Shown piece by piece: positions 1 to 7,612 of a stretch of DNA of 28,676 bases; position 1 is the stretch's first letter; each line of letters opens with the position of its first letter. The stretch covers positions 1 to 28,676 of the forward strand of contig JAOPYP010000636.1 of NCBI GenBank assembly GCA_025964635.1, in the 5' to 3' direction. The stretch is from Actinomycetes bacterium. GTDB lineage: Bacteria; Actinomycetota; Actinomycetes; Streptosporangiales; Streptosporangiaceae. The notes below the pieces were generated by a model, which saw only the letters and a list, made by a program, of their open reading frames with translations, searched no databases and was not told the origin of the DNA. The translations under genes and the position numbers were made by a program.

Positions 1-784
1 CGCGAGCCCGGCGGCAGCGGTCCAGGGCGGCAGCCGAGGACAGGTGAACGATGTAGACAGGCGCACCGGTGCGGCGGGTCAGGGCAATCGCGTCGTCGAC
101 GGCCTCCACCTCGGCGCCGACCGGCCGGGCGTCGGGAAAATGGCGCACCGCGCCGCGTCCCGACCCGATCAGCTCCTGGCCCGTCTCGGCGAGGATGCCC
201 GCGTCCTCACAGTGCACCAGCGTCAGTGACCCGGCGAGGCCGGCGGCAGCGATGGCCTCGGCCAGGCCAGGCGTCCCCGCTGCGTACTGGGGATCGGACA
301 GGAACACCTTGATGCTGGTGTGCCCGTCGGCGGCCAGGGCGGCGATCTCGGCGGCAGTTCCGTCGCCCAGGCCAGCCAGCACCGGGTGCAAGAACCAGTC
401 CACCGCGGCCTCAGCACGGGCGCCGGCCATCTCCCGCGCGATCGCGGTGGTCATCGACTCACCGGGCAGCGCAGACGACATGTTCCCGATGGTCGTGATG
501 CCCCCGGCGATGGCAGCCAGCGAGCCGGTCCAGAAGTCATCCACCCAGATGGGTTCCTGCTGGCTCAGCAGCCCAGCCAGCGCGGCGCTGACCAGGTGCA
601 CGTGAGCGTCGATACCGCCCGGCATGAGCAGCAGGCCGCGGGCGTCGAGTTCGCCCCGGCCGGTCATCGCGCCGCCGACCTGGGCTATCCGGCCGTCCTG
701 CACCCCGACGTCGGCGACCTCACGGTGGCCCGGAGCAACGACGGTCCCGCCGCGGACGACAAGTTCAAAATCCGGGACCACCAC
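1..784 (-). CDS. Cyclic amidohydrolase (dihydropyrimidinase/hydantoinase/allantoinase type), partial
   Basis: The reading frame is open from a GTG at 784 (or the adjacent GTG at 781) to the left edge, so the C-terminus lies outside. An in-frame TAA a few codons upstream limits the start. The N-terminal strand is followed by the metal-binding motif PGGIDAHVHL, then TSIKVFL with the lysine position that is carbamylated in this superfamily, then VHCED and YIVHLSS, which supply the next two metal-ligand histidines. These are seen in order, as in binuclear-zinc hydantoinases, allantoinases and dihydropyrimidinases, which open cyclic ureides or amides. The substrate cannot be decided from this part. 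The gene is divergent from the isomerase-family gene at 917. A GATACT hexamer lies 6 nt before the GTG at 781, so a leaderless start there is possible but unproven. Confidence 0.82.
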   Translation of the reverse strand, partial: MVVPDFELVVRGGTVVAPGHREVADVGVQDGRIAQVGGAMTGRGELDARGLLLMPGGIDAHVHLVSAALAGLLSQQEPIWVDDFWTGSLAAIAGGITTIGNMSSALPGESMTTAIAREMAGARAEAAVDWFLHPVLAGLGDGTAAEIAALAADGHTSIKVFLSDPQYAAGTPGLAEAIAAAGLAGSLTLVHCEDAGILAETGQELIGSGRGAVRHFPDARPVGAEVEAVDDAIALTRRTGAPVYIVHLSSAAALDRCRRAR

Positions 785-855
785 CCTAGTATCTAAAACT
801 TAACGGGCCCGCTGTCGATCGGGGTGCTACCTCTTCGTCGTAGGGATACAGCACG

Positions 856-873
856 CTGCCAGCGGACTGGCAG
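856..873. repeat. Perfect inverted repeat between divergent genes
   Basis: CTGCCAG, a CGGA loop and CTGGCAG form a 7-bp perfect stem with a tetraloop. It sits in the 132-bp space between the divergent amidohydrolase and isomerase-family genes, about 45 nt before the ATG at 917. It could be a regulator-binding palindrome or a hairpin in the leader of the plus-strand gene. The sequence alone does not choose between them. Confidence 0.5.
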
Positions 874-916
874 AGCCGCCGGGACCGGGCAGCAGGACAT
901 CAAGGGGGGTTCTCGA

Positions 917-1543
917 ATGAAGACTGAGGAAACCTGGAAGCACATCCACTCCGAGCGGGCGCAGATGGCGGAGACCTGGGACACCATGTCGGCCCAGCAG
1001 TGGGCAGCTCAGTCCTGGTGCCAGGGCTGGACAGTGCAGGACACCGCCGGCCACATTGTGGCCGCCGCCGAGCAGACGCCGGTGAACTTCTACAAGCAAA
1101 TGGCCTCGGCCGGCTTCAGGTTCAACGTGTTCACCGACCGGGGAGCCAAGCAGCTGGCCGCCATCGGCCCGGACGAGCTGGTCCGCCGCCTGCGCGCCCG
1201 TACCTCCACCACGAACCACCCGCCCGCTCCCGTGATGGCCATGCTGGGCGAGATCGTGGTCCACGGCCAGGACATCCGCCGTCCCCTGGGCCTAGACCAC
1301 CAGCCGCCCGAGGCCGCGCTGGTGGCCATCGCCGACAGCTGGAAGAACTCCAACATCCTGATCGGCTCGAAACGGCGGATCGCCGGCCTGCGGCTGGAGG
1401 CGACCGACGCCGGATGGGGCCATGGCGATGGTCCTGAAGTCTCCGGCCCGCTGATCGCGCTGATCCTGGCCATGACAGGACGCAAAGCAGCTCACACCGA
1501 GCTCAAGGGCGAAGGTGTCGCCGAACTAGCCCGCCGGCCGTGA
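917..1543 (+). CDS. Maleylpyruvate isomerase family (mycothiol-dependent, DinB-like) protein
   Basis: The product is 208 residues, which is usual for this family. The ATG at 917 is chosen because AGGGGGG stands about 8 nt upstream, although the frame stays open further back. The N-terminal four-helix DinB-like region contains WCQGWTVQDTAGHIVA, and GEIVVHGQDIRRPLG follows in the middle. The histidine of AGHI plus the glutamate and histidine of GEIVVHGQD match the metal-binding triad of the mycothiol-dependent maleylpyruvate isomerase fold. Family members use mycothiol as cofactor in isomerase or detoxification reactions, but many, including those with GDGPEVSGP near the C-terminus as here, have no assigned substrate. 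The protein has no signal peptide and should be cytoplasmic. It appears to be a single-gene unit. Confidence 0.85.
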   Translation: MKTEETWKHIHSERAQMAETWDTMSAQQWAAQSWCQGWTVQDTAGHIVAAAEQTPVNFYKQMASAGFRFNVFTDRGAKQLAAIGPDELVRRLRARTSTTNHPPAPVMAMLGEIVVHGQDIRRPLGLDHQPPEAALVAIADSWKNSNILIGSKRRIAGLRLEATDAGWGHGDGPEVSGPLIALILAMTGRKAAHTELKGEGVAELARRP

Positions 1544-1548
1544 ACGAG

Positions 1549-1560
1549 CCGGGCGCCCGG
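1549..1560. terminator. Possible hairpin after the isomerase-family gene
   Basis: The 12-bp palindrome CCGGGCGCCCGG starts 6 nt after the stop at 1543, between two convergent genes. It could fold into a short hairpin that ends transcription. There is no following T-run, so this is only suggestive. Confidence 0.25.
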
Positions 1561-1663
1561 TAACCCATCCGCGAGTTGCCCCGCAGCCTGGGGTGCCGAA
1601 GCCTGCCCGGTTGCGCAACAAGCCTGCTCACCTCGTCGGCGCGCGGATGAAACCGCGCGGCGG

Positions 1664-2035
1664 TCAGTGGTTGCCGTCGAGGAGCGCGGCCAGGCGCGCG
1701 GGGGCGACGACCCGGTAGGCGTCCTGGCACAGCTCAGCTATCTCCGCCCAGTCGACCTCGCCGTCGAGCCGGACGCCGATCCATCCCCGGCCGCCCACAT
1801 AGGGCGGTGTGAAGAACCGGCCGGGCTCGGACGTGGTGAGTTCGAGCTGCGCCCCCGGCAGGCCGGCACAGCACAAATGCGGGAAGTCTTCCGCGTGGTG
1901 GCCCTGCGCCCACAGCGTCGCGAAGGCGCGCTTGTCCCTGACGAACCAGGCGGGCGCGCCGTGGCTGAGCCGCTCGGTGACCTCAGGCAGCGCCAGGCAG
2001 ATGGCCCGGACCTGCCCGGCCAGATCCGCATTCAC
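1664..2035 (-). CDS. MmcQ/YjbR family protein
   Basis: The product is 123 residues from a GTG preceded by GGGGAGG. An alternative ATG at 2053 would add six residues. The sequence shows the MmcQ/YjbR layout: an N-terminal CLALPEVTERLSHGAPAWFV segment, a central segment with KRAFATLW, then PPYVGGRGWIGVRL and a C-terminal helix ELCQDAYRVVAPARL. The family has a CyaY-like fold with a double-wing DNA-binding-like surface. Its cellular role is not established, and binding to DNA is inferred from structure in the literature. The protein is soluble and has no signal peptide. It is the most downstream of four minus-strand genes but is separated from DUF1707 by about 95 bp that hold the octamer repeats, so it probably has its own promoter. 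Confidence 0.85.
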   Translation of the reverse strand: MNADLAGQVRAICLALPEVTERLSHGAPAWFVRDKRAFATLWAQGHHAEDFPHLCCAGLPGAQLELTTSEPGRFFTPPYVGGRGWIGVRLDGEVDWAEIAELCQDAYRVVAPARLAALLDGNH

Positions 2036-2053
2036 TGGGCCTCCCCGCATCAC

Positions 2054-2085
2054 CTGATCGGCTGATCGGCTGATCGGCTGATCGG
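2054..2085. repeat. Four perfect tandem copies of CTGATCGG
   Basis: The octamer CTGATCGG is repeated four times without interruption, ending about 19 nt upstream of the chosen start of the MmcQ/YjbR gene and abutting its alternative ATG. A further CCGACC follows. An 8-bp period is not codon-sized. The repeat could be a slippage-prone tract, or several half-sites read on the minus strand as CCGATCAG. Confidence 0.9.
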
Positions 2086-2129
2086 CCGACCCTGGAAGCC
2101 TAACTCCAGGTCACAGGCCGGCGAGGTCG

Positions 2130-2546
2130 TCAGCCGTCAGCCTCCGGCACGTAGTGGCGGCTCAGGTCGGCCGGATCGATCCATACGCGCATGATCACGC
2201 GCGTGGAAGGGTCACGGAACCGCTCAGGTGTCGGGACCCAGCCCGCACCCGGCTGCGTCCGCTGCGCGTGGCGCCGCCGCTGCCCGAGCCTGCCGCGGCT
2301 GGCCCGGCCAGGCGTCGGTTCAGCGGAAGCCGTCCCGCCCAGCAGTGGGAGGTCGGTCACGGCCGCCGCAGCCTCATCGGAGTAGGTCGCGGCCAGCACG
2401 ACACCGACCCGCCGGCTCATCTCGTCCAGGTCCAGCTGACCCCGGGCGTAGTGCTCCCGCAGCAGCCCCAGCAGGTGCTCCCGGTCAGTGTCACTGACCA
2501 GGGACCGCGGGCCGGGCGGGGGTGCCGGCGGAGGTGGCGCCGGCAC
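2130..2546 (-). CDS. DUF1707 (SHOCT-like) domain protein
   Basis: The product is 138 residues from a GTG that lies 2 nt after the stop of the YbjQ-family gene, implying translational coupling. A proline/alanine-rich leader of about 17 residues is followed by the DUF1707 domain (about residues 18-70), with SDTDREHLLGLLREHYARGQ and the ending AAVTDLPLLG. This actinobacterial helical domain is usually fused to membrane or other segments. Here the tail (about 71-138) is basic and unstructured in the middle, then ends in a short conserved-looking block with RVWIDPADLSRHYVPE. No transmembrane helix is present. The function is unknown. The start is inferred from the absence of any other start codon between the YbjQ stop and the domain. 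Confidence 0.8.
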   Translation of the reverse strand: MPAPPPPAPPPGPRSLVSDTDREHLLGLLREHYARGQLDLDEMSRRVGVVLAATYSDEAAAAVTDLPLLGGTASAEPTPGRASRGRLGQRRRHAQRTQPGAGWVPTPERFRDPSTRVIMRVWIDPADLSRHYVPEADG

Positions 2547-2548
2547 GG

Positions 2549-2905
2549 CTAACCGACGGGACGAGCGACGACTGCCGTGCCGTAGGCCACGATTTCGGTG
2601 AGCTGCTGGCCTATCTCGGAAGAGTCGAACCGCATCGCGACGACCGCGTTCGCACCCAGCAGCCGCGCGTTCTCGATCATGCGGTCGATGGCGTGCCGGC
2701 GGCTGTCCTCGAGCAGTTCGGTGTACTGGGTCACCTCGCCCTGGCGCAGCGCCTTGAACCCGGCGCCGATCGACTTGACCGCGCCCATACTGCGGACGAC
2801 CAGGCCGAACGCGACGCCGAGATCCCGCTCGACGGTCATGCCTTGCAGCGCGAGCGCGGTGGTGACCGGGAAACCGGTCGGTGCAGGTTGCGTCATGGGC
2901 GCCAT
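2549..2905 (-). CDS. YbjQ/UPF0145 family protein
   Basis: The product is about 118 residues from the ATG at 2905 (a second in-frame ATG at 2896 is equally possible, and neither has a strong ribosome site). The conserved YbjQ features are present: an early TVERDLGVAFG segment, a helix with DSRRHAIDRMIENARLLGAN, and the ending AVVAMRFDSSEIGQQLTE then VAYGTAV. YbjQ proteins form small pentameric domains sometimes annotated as heavy-metal-binding. The biochemical role is not known. The gene is followed after 2 nt by the DUF1707 gene, so the two should be made together. It lies 76 nt downstream of the FtsX-type permease on the same strand and may share its transcript. Confidence 0.85.
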   Translation of the reverse strand: MAPMTQPAPTGFPVTTALALQGMTVERDLGVAFGLVVRSMGAVKSIGAGFKALRQGEVTQYTELLEDSRRHAIDRMIENARLLGANAVVAMRFDSSEIGQQLTEIVAYGTAVVARPVG

Positions 2906-2981
2906 CGTAGACACTCGTCCGGGACAGGTCCCGGAGGCGGGCACCTTCTCCTCGGTGCCAGGCGGCCACGACGCGGACGTC

Positions 2982-5402
2982 TTATTCGGCTCGGAGCAGC
3001 TCGGCAGGCCGTGATCGCGCCGCCAGCAGCGCGGGCACGAAGGCGAGCACGTTGGCCACCACGAGCACGCCGAGGGCTAGCGCGGCGACCGGCCCTACCT
3101 CGACCACGGTCACCGGCACCACTCCGAAGTTCGTGGCAAACACCTGCCACAGGACTCTCCCGGCGGCGATTCCCAGCGGCACCCCCGCCGCGATACCGAC
3201 CAGGGCGACCACGGTGGCCTGCCAGCTGACCACGGCCGCGACCTGATACCGGACGAACCCGAGCACTTTCAGCAAGCCAGCCTCGGCACGCCTCCGGGAG
3301 ACACTGGCCAGCAGCAAGTGGATCATGGCCGCCGCCCCGAACAGCGCCAGCGCCACACTGAACAGCAGCGGGAAGTTCACCGACTCACCGAAATTGACCA
3401 GCTCGACCGGTTCCTGGCTCGAACCCGCGAACTGAGGGTTCGCGCGGACGTGCCGGTCCAGCGCCGCGGCGGCGGCCGCTCCAGGGGCGGCACGGGCCAG
3501 CACCGAGTAGATGGTGCCGCGCTGCACCGTGCCCTGGCAGGCGGGCCGGGCCGCACCGGGAGGGCATTGCGTATCCGTCAGCGCGCTGAGGGTCATCGCG
3601 GCCCCGCTCCCCAGCCCGCCGGTCCCGAAGCTCGGCGCGAACGACGCACGGCCAACGACGCGGAATACAGCCTGATGAGGCACGCCGTTCGGATCCGTGA
3701 CGGTCACATGGACCAGCCCGCCGGGGTGCGCACCGACGCTGCGCATGGTTGCGGCACCCAGCATGATCTCGTGTTCACGTCCGGGCAGCCGCCCGTCCAC
3801 CACGGAGATCAACGGGCGGCCGCGGATGGGGGTCACCGCGAGCAAGCGGACCTGACGGCCATTCACGTCGACGGCTGCGACCGCCGCCACGGTGATCCGC
3901 CCAATCGCCTGGTCCTTCCGGAGGCTGGCCAGCACGGGCCCGGTGATGGCGGACCCCGATCCGGCTCCTTCGTTGGTGAACTCGGCCCCGAACGGCACAC
4001 CGTAGAGTGCTGGCGAGGAGATGAGCCAGGTCAGGCTGGCGCCGAACACGGCAGTGGCACACAGGGCGGCCACCGCCAGCACCATCCCCAGCAGCGCGGT
4101 TCCCACCGGGACCGACTGGCGGCCGCGGCCCCGTTCCAGGGCGTACCTGATCCCGATCAGCGCACTGGGTGGCACGCCGATCCACGCCGCAGCCCGGAGC
4201 GCCGCCGTCGGCGCCGGGCGCCGCGGCGGGTCACTGCGCAACAGCTGAGCCTGGCGCATGGCCGGCCAGACGGACAGAGCCACGACGATGACCACGATGG
4301 CCAGCGCACCGGCCACCGTGACGAGCGGATCGATCTCCACCGCACCCGGCGACCGGGTGGCCAGCCGCGCCTCGCCGACCGGGGTCAGCGGGGACAACAG
4401 CGTGGCCAGGGCCACGGCCCCGGACGCGCCCACCGCGCCGATGATGCCCGCCCGGGCCAGGCCGATAGCCACGAACTCCCGCGGCCGCAGGCCCAGCGCG
4501 ACCAGGGCCCGGCGATCATCCTGCTCGGTGACGAACTGCCGGGCGGCGGCCGGCCCGATGATGGCCAGTCCGGCCAGCGCGGCCAGGCCGGCCAGCACTC
4601 CCCAGCCGACAGCCTGCGGCCTGATCGCGCCCTGCACGGCAGCCGCGTCAAAGTCCAGGTCGTCGGGACCGAGCGAATCGAGCGGGCGGAGCTGGCTCTC
4701 GAAGGCGGGCAGGTCAGCCGCACCGTGCCGCAGCCGCACGTAATAGAACGGCCCGACCTTCGTACGGTGATTCACCGCCGCCGCAAACGCCCTGGTCGAG
4801 AACAGGTCGTATCGCGGCCCCTGCCCGTTGGGGAATTCGTTTTCGGTGACCACGAAGCCCACCACCCGGAGGCTGCGCCGGGGGACGGCCGCCATGCTGA
4901 CCTTCGCCCGGTCCTCCTTCAGCTGTGCCCGGGTCGGGATCAGGACCCGGATCACCGAGCCGATGCGCGCGCCGCTGTCCCTGGCGAGGGTGTAGGAGGC
5001 CAGCACCTCATCAGGCCTGGACTGATCCGGCATCCGGCCTGAAAGCAGCCTGACCGTGCGGGGCAGGCTGCGAGGCGGAACCTCGAAGACATCGAAGGAG
5101 CCAGGGTCGATCGGCTTGCGGCAGGACGCGCAGCGCGGCGAGAAAACGTACGGAGCCAGGACCTGCGTCACCTGTTCGACCTGGGGCAGGCGGGCGAGCG
5201 CCGGCAGCGGGCGGCCGCTGTAGACGATGGCGTCGTAACCGTGCCGGGCCACGAAGCCGGGAAAGGCGGCCGCGGTCCGCCGCCCGGTCGCCGCCGCGGC
5301 CATCACGAACCCGCCGACCAGGGCGACCAGAGCGGCCAGGGCCAGCCAGGACTTCCAGTGCTGCCGCAGCCGCACGCGGAGCACCATGGCAGCAGCCCCC
5401 AT
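2982..5402 (-). CDS. FtsX-like ABC transporter permease (MacB/LolC type)
   Basis: The product is 806 residues. The ATG at 5402 is chosen because AGGAGG stands 5 nt upstream. The layout is that of duplicated FtsX permeases: one N-terminal transmembrane helix (about 18-38), a long extracytoplasmic domain (about 40-260), a block of three or four helices, another helix near the middle (TALLGMVLAVAALCATAVFG), a second extracytoplasmic domain, and three C-terminal helices ending in FVPALLAARSRPAELLRAE. Such permeases work with a cytoplasmic ATPase in lipoprotein, peptide or antibiotic export, or in activation of cell-wall hydrolases. No ATPase gene is adjacent, which is unusual. The first extracytoplasmic domain carries CASC at residues 91-94, a possible disulfide or metal site. 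The substrate is unknown. Confidence 0.88.
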   Translation of the reverse strand: MGAAAMVLRVRLRQHWKSWLALAALVALVGGFVMAAAATGRRTAAAFPGFVARHGYDAIVYSGRPLPALARLPQVEQVTQVLAPYVFSPRCASCRKPIDPGSFDVFEVPPRSLPRTVRLLSGRMPDQSRPDEVLASYTLARDSGARIGSVIRVLIPTRAQLKEDRAKVSMAAVPRRSLRVVGFVVTENEFPNGQGPRYDLFSTRAFAAAVNHRTKVGPFYYVRLRHGAADLPAFESQLRPLDSLGPDDLDFDAAAVQGAIRPQAVGWGVLAGLAALAGLAIIGPAAARQFVTEQDDRRALVALGLRPREFVAIGLARAGIIGAVGASGAVALATLLSPLTPVGEARLATRSPGAVEIDPLVTVAGALAIVVIVVALSVWPAMRQAQLLRSDPPRRPAPTAALRAAAWIGVPPSALIGIRYALERGRGRQSVPVGTALLGMVLAVAALCATAVFGASLTWLISSPALYGVPFGAEFTNEGAGSGSAITGPVLASLRKDQAIGRITVAAVAAVDVNGRQVRLLAVTPIRGRPLISVVDGRLPGREHEIMLGAATMRSVGAHPGGLVHVTVTDPNGVPHQAVFRVVGRASFAPSFGTGGLGSGAAMTLSALTDTQCPPGAARPACQGTVQRGTIYSVLARAAPGAAAAAALDRHVRANPQFAGSSQEPVELVNFGESVNFPLLFSVALALFGAAAMIHLLLASVSRRRAEAGLLKVLGFVRYQVAAVVSWQATVVALVGIAAGVPLGIAAGRVLWQVFATNFGVVPVTVVEVGPVAALALGVLVVANVLAFVPALLAARSRPAELLRAE

Positions 5403-5742
5403 GCCAACCTCCTGGTCACGCACGCCCCTACCAGCAGTCTGCCGGACCAGCCAGGACCGGCAAGGTGGCCAGCCACCAGCGCGAGGGTCGTGGTAACACC
5501 CCGGCCGCTTCGCACGCACGGACCACGCCGCCGGCGACCCGCCGGTGCGGTCAGCGGGCCTGGTTCAGCTGGGCGGTGGCGACGTTCGTGCGGTCCCTGG
5601 CGTCCTGCCACGACATCGTCATGAACATCCGAGAGTGGGCAACCGGAACGTGCCGGCCCGCCCGGTGCCCGGGAAGCCCAGCTCCGCGGTCCAGTGCGTC
5701 CACTGCCCCCGGCGTGCCACCCATGCGGCCCACCCGGGTTCG
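5403..5742. other. Gap without a convincing gene
   Basis: This 340-bp stretch separates the permease start from the sortase stop. Frames are open on both strands, as expected at this G+C content. A minus-strand frame ending at 5551 includes MSWQDARDRTNVATAQLNQ, which looks protein-like over some 20 residues only. No family is recognised there. It should hold the permease promoter, but no clear -35/-10 pair was seen. Confidence 0.5.
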
Positions 5743-6474
5743 CTAGGTGTGGCGCCGGTGCCGTGATGAAACCAGCGAGGCGAACACCACGGTAGAACTG
5801 AGATAATGGCCGGTGGCGTAGTCGAATGCGCCGCCGCAAGTTATCAGATGCAGGGCGGCGAAACCGGTCGCGCCGTAGATAATTTTTGCGGGAAATTTTG
5901 ATTTTGAATATTGGCGTACGCCCGTGACGCGGAAGACGGCGGTGATGCCGTCGGCGAGCCGCACGTCGACTCGGTTGCCGGGGCGGAGCGCCCCCAGCCG
6001 GTAGAAAACAGCAGGCCCGTGACGGGTGTCGACGTGACCTTCAATGACCGACGCCCCGAACTGGCCGGGTGTAACCGAGTACTTGTACCAGGCTGCCTCA
6101 TTGGGCTTTCCGTAAATCGACGGCACCTGTATCGTGCCGTTGGAGTTGACGCCCAGGTGCAGCAGTCCCGACTTCACGCCAATGGCCGGAATATCCACGG
6201 AGACCGGCACTGAGCGCCGCAGCGATGGTCCCCGGCCCGCGGACCCGATGGCGCCCGCTGCGGCCAGGGAGGGCTGCGGCGCATGCTGCTGGGCACCGAT
6301 GGCGATGACGACACCGGCACCCCCGGCCACGATGAGAAGGACGCCGACCAGCCCGGCAACACGGGCGCGGAGGCTTCCCGGCGTACGGGCCGGGGGGGCG
6401 AACCTGCTGTGCGGCCAGGAGACGACGACGCGGAACCCGGCTATACGCTGCCGGTCCACCTCCGCCAATGCCAT
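5743..6474 (-). CDS. Class F-like sortase
   Basis: The product is 243 residues from the ATG at 6474. GGGGGAGGG directly abuts that ATG, so a TTG six bases later (6468) may be the real start. A membrane anchor (about 40-60) is followed by an Ala/Gly linker and the sortase beta-barrel from about residue 88, with SVPVSVDIPAIGV typical of actinobacterial class F enzymes. The catalytic His is H147 in EGHVD and the nucleophile is C213 in LITCGG. The strand after the cysteine reads DYATGHYLSSTVVFA with no arginine, although sortases normally place their third catalytic residue in this part. Sortases cut a C-terminal sorting motif and join the protein to the cell surface. The divergent gene at 6718 encodes a likely substrate. 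Confidence 0.87.
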   Translation of the reverse strand: MALAEVDRQRIAGFRVVVSWPHSRFAPPARTPGSLRARVAGLVGVLLIVAGGAGVVIAIGAQQHAPQPSLAAAGAIGSAGRGPSLRRSVPVSVDIPAIGVKSGLLHLGVNSNGTIQVPSIYGKPNEAAWYKYSVTPGQFGASVIEGHVDTRHGPAVFYRLGALRPGNRVDVRLADGITAVFRVTGVRQYSKSKFPAKIIYGATGFAALHLITCGGAFDYATGHYLSSTVVFASLVSSRHRRHT

Positions 6475-6717
6475 CCCTCCCCCGTCTTCCCCAGGGTGTC
6501 CTACTCGCGTAGCCTAATATCCCAGTGATGAATGAGCCATTGCATGTCCGGGCCGCCGAGGCGCCTTGCCTTTATGGCCGGCGGCGCTTTCTGGAACGTG
6601 CCGTCGGCCGGCCTGGCCAGCACTCGGGTCCAGCACACGATTTCTGTTCCAAGACCGGTTTCTGATGCCGGGACCAGGGAACGGCCACCTGCCGGACGCC
6701 GAGGAGGTCCCATAGAG

Positions 6718-7164
6718 ATGCGCGCCACCATCGCGGGGACAAGACTCAGCGCGAGGTTAACTGCTATCGGCTGCGCCGCCATCACCGTGCTCGCTTCCGC
6801 GTCTATCTCGGCCTGCAGCGGATCCTCACCCTCGGCGACACCGCCGACGCTCTCACCCGGGGGAACACCGACCAGGACCCGCCCGGCCACGCCGACTGCC
6901 TCGCCCAGCGGCACGGCTACCGCTACGACCACGCCCAGCGCAACCCCCACGGCCAGCGCGACGGCAACGCGGACTCACTCGCCGTCGCCGTCACCCTCGC
7001 CGACGCCGAGCCGGGCCAGTCCTTTCCCCACCGTTGCCCCGGCCACGGGCGGCGGCGGGACGGCCGGATTCCAGGACACCCTGCTTCTGGGGCTCGGCGG
7101 AGCGGCGATCCTGGCCGGGGCCGGGAGCATCGCCTACCGCAGAAGAGTCATCAGGAGCCGCTGA
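6718..7164 (+). CDS. Ser/Thr/Pro-rich surface protein with lipobox and sortase-like C-terminal tail
   Basis: The product is 148 residues. The ATG at 6718 follows GAGGAGG at 8-9 nt. A signal peptide with basic start and hydrophobic core ends in ISAC-SGS, a lipobox with Cys33. Residues 34-106 are almost only Ser, Thr, Pro and Ala, a wall-spanning or O-glycosylated type stalk. The tail has APATGGGG (107-114), a hydrophobic segment (about 121-140) and the basic end YRRRVIRSR, which is the architecture of a sortase sorting signal with a variant LPXTG motif. No globular domain is present. The gene is divergent from the class F-like sortase, which suggests an enzyme and substrate pair. Whether the lipobox is used, or the N-terminus is cut by signal peptidase I, cannot be told. 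Confidence 0.75.
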   Translation: MRATIAGTRLSARLTAIGCAAITVLASASISACSGSSPSATPPTLSPGGTPTRTRPATPTASPSGTATATTTPSATPTASATATRTHSPSPSPSPTPSRASPFPTVAPATGGGGTAGFQDTLLLGLGGAAILAGAGSIAYRRRVIRSR

Positions 7165-7191
7165 GACTCGCGGCCCCTGGGTTGCGCAGCC

Positions 7192-7599
7192 TCAAGCCGT
7201 GCGGGCCGCCCGGACGGGCGGGCTGAAGATGCCGCCGGCCCGCTCCACCAGCATCGTCATTTCGTATGCGACCAGGTCGAGGTCGGCGGTGGCCGTGGTG
7301 AGCACCGCGAGGCTCGATCCGTCGTCGACGGCCATGACCACGAGGGTGGCCAGTTCCATGGTGACCAGGGCCTGGGTGACAGCTTCGCCGTCGAACATCC
7401 GGGCTGAGGCACACGCCAGGCTGGTCAGGCCGGAGGTGATCGCGGACAGCTGCTCCAGATGCTGCGGCGCTATCCGGTCAGACGCCGCCACCGGGACACC
7501 GTCCGCGGCCACGACCACGGTGTGCAGCACGCCGGGGACCCGCTCGGTGAAGCCGCTGACGAGCTGGCTGAGCTCTTGCGGATGAAGGGCCGGATCCAC
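7192..7599 (-). CDS. Roadblock/LC7 domain protein (CvnB type)
   Basis: The product is 135 residues from a GTG with GGGGAG 3 nt upstream. It begins 13 nt after the stop of the sensor kinase gene. The whole protein is one roadblock/LC7 domain: ELSQLVSGFTERVPGVLHTVVVAADGVPVA at the start, a central helix GLTSLACASARMF, and GSSLAVLTTATADLDLVAYEM towards the end. In actinobacterial conservons this protein pairs with a sensor kinase, a DUF742 protein and a small GTPase, and acts as an adaptor or GTPase regulator at the membrane. Neither the DUF742 nor the GTPase gene follows here. The next gene downstream is the convergent surface-protein gene, 27 bp away. Confidence 0.88.
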   Translation of the reverse strand: MDPALHPQELSQLVSGFTERVPGVLHTVVVAADGVPVAASDRIAPQHLEQLSAITSGLTSLACASARMFDGEAVTQALVTMELATLVVMAVDDGSSLAVLTTATADLDLVAYEMTMLVERAGGIFSPPVRAARTA

Positions 7600-7612
7600 G
7601 TGCTCCCCTGTC

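Noticed and set aside
3318..5042. 574-codon plus-strand ORF opposite the FtsX permease
   Set aside because: Its product is Gly/Arg/His/Gln-rich low-complexity sequence, the usual antisense shadow of a G+C-rich gene.
5551..5733. 60-codon minus-strand ORF between the permease and sortase genes
   Set aside because: Only its last 20 residues look protein-like, and no family or good start was found.
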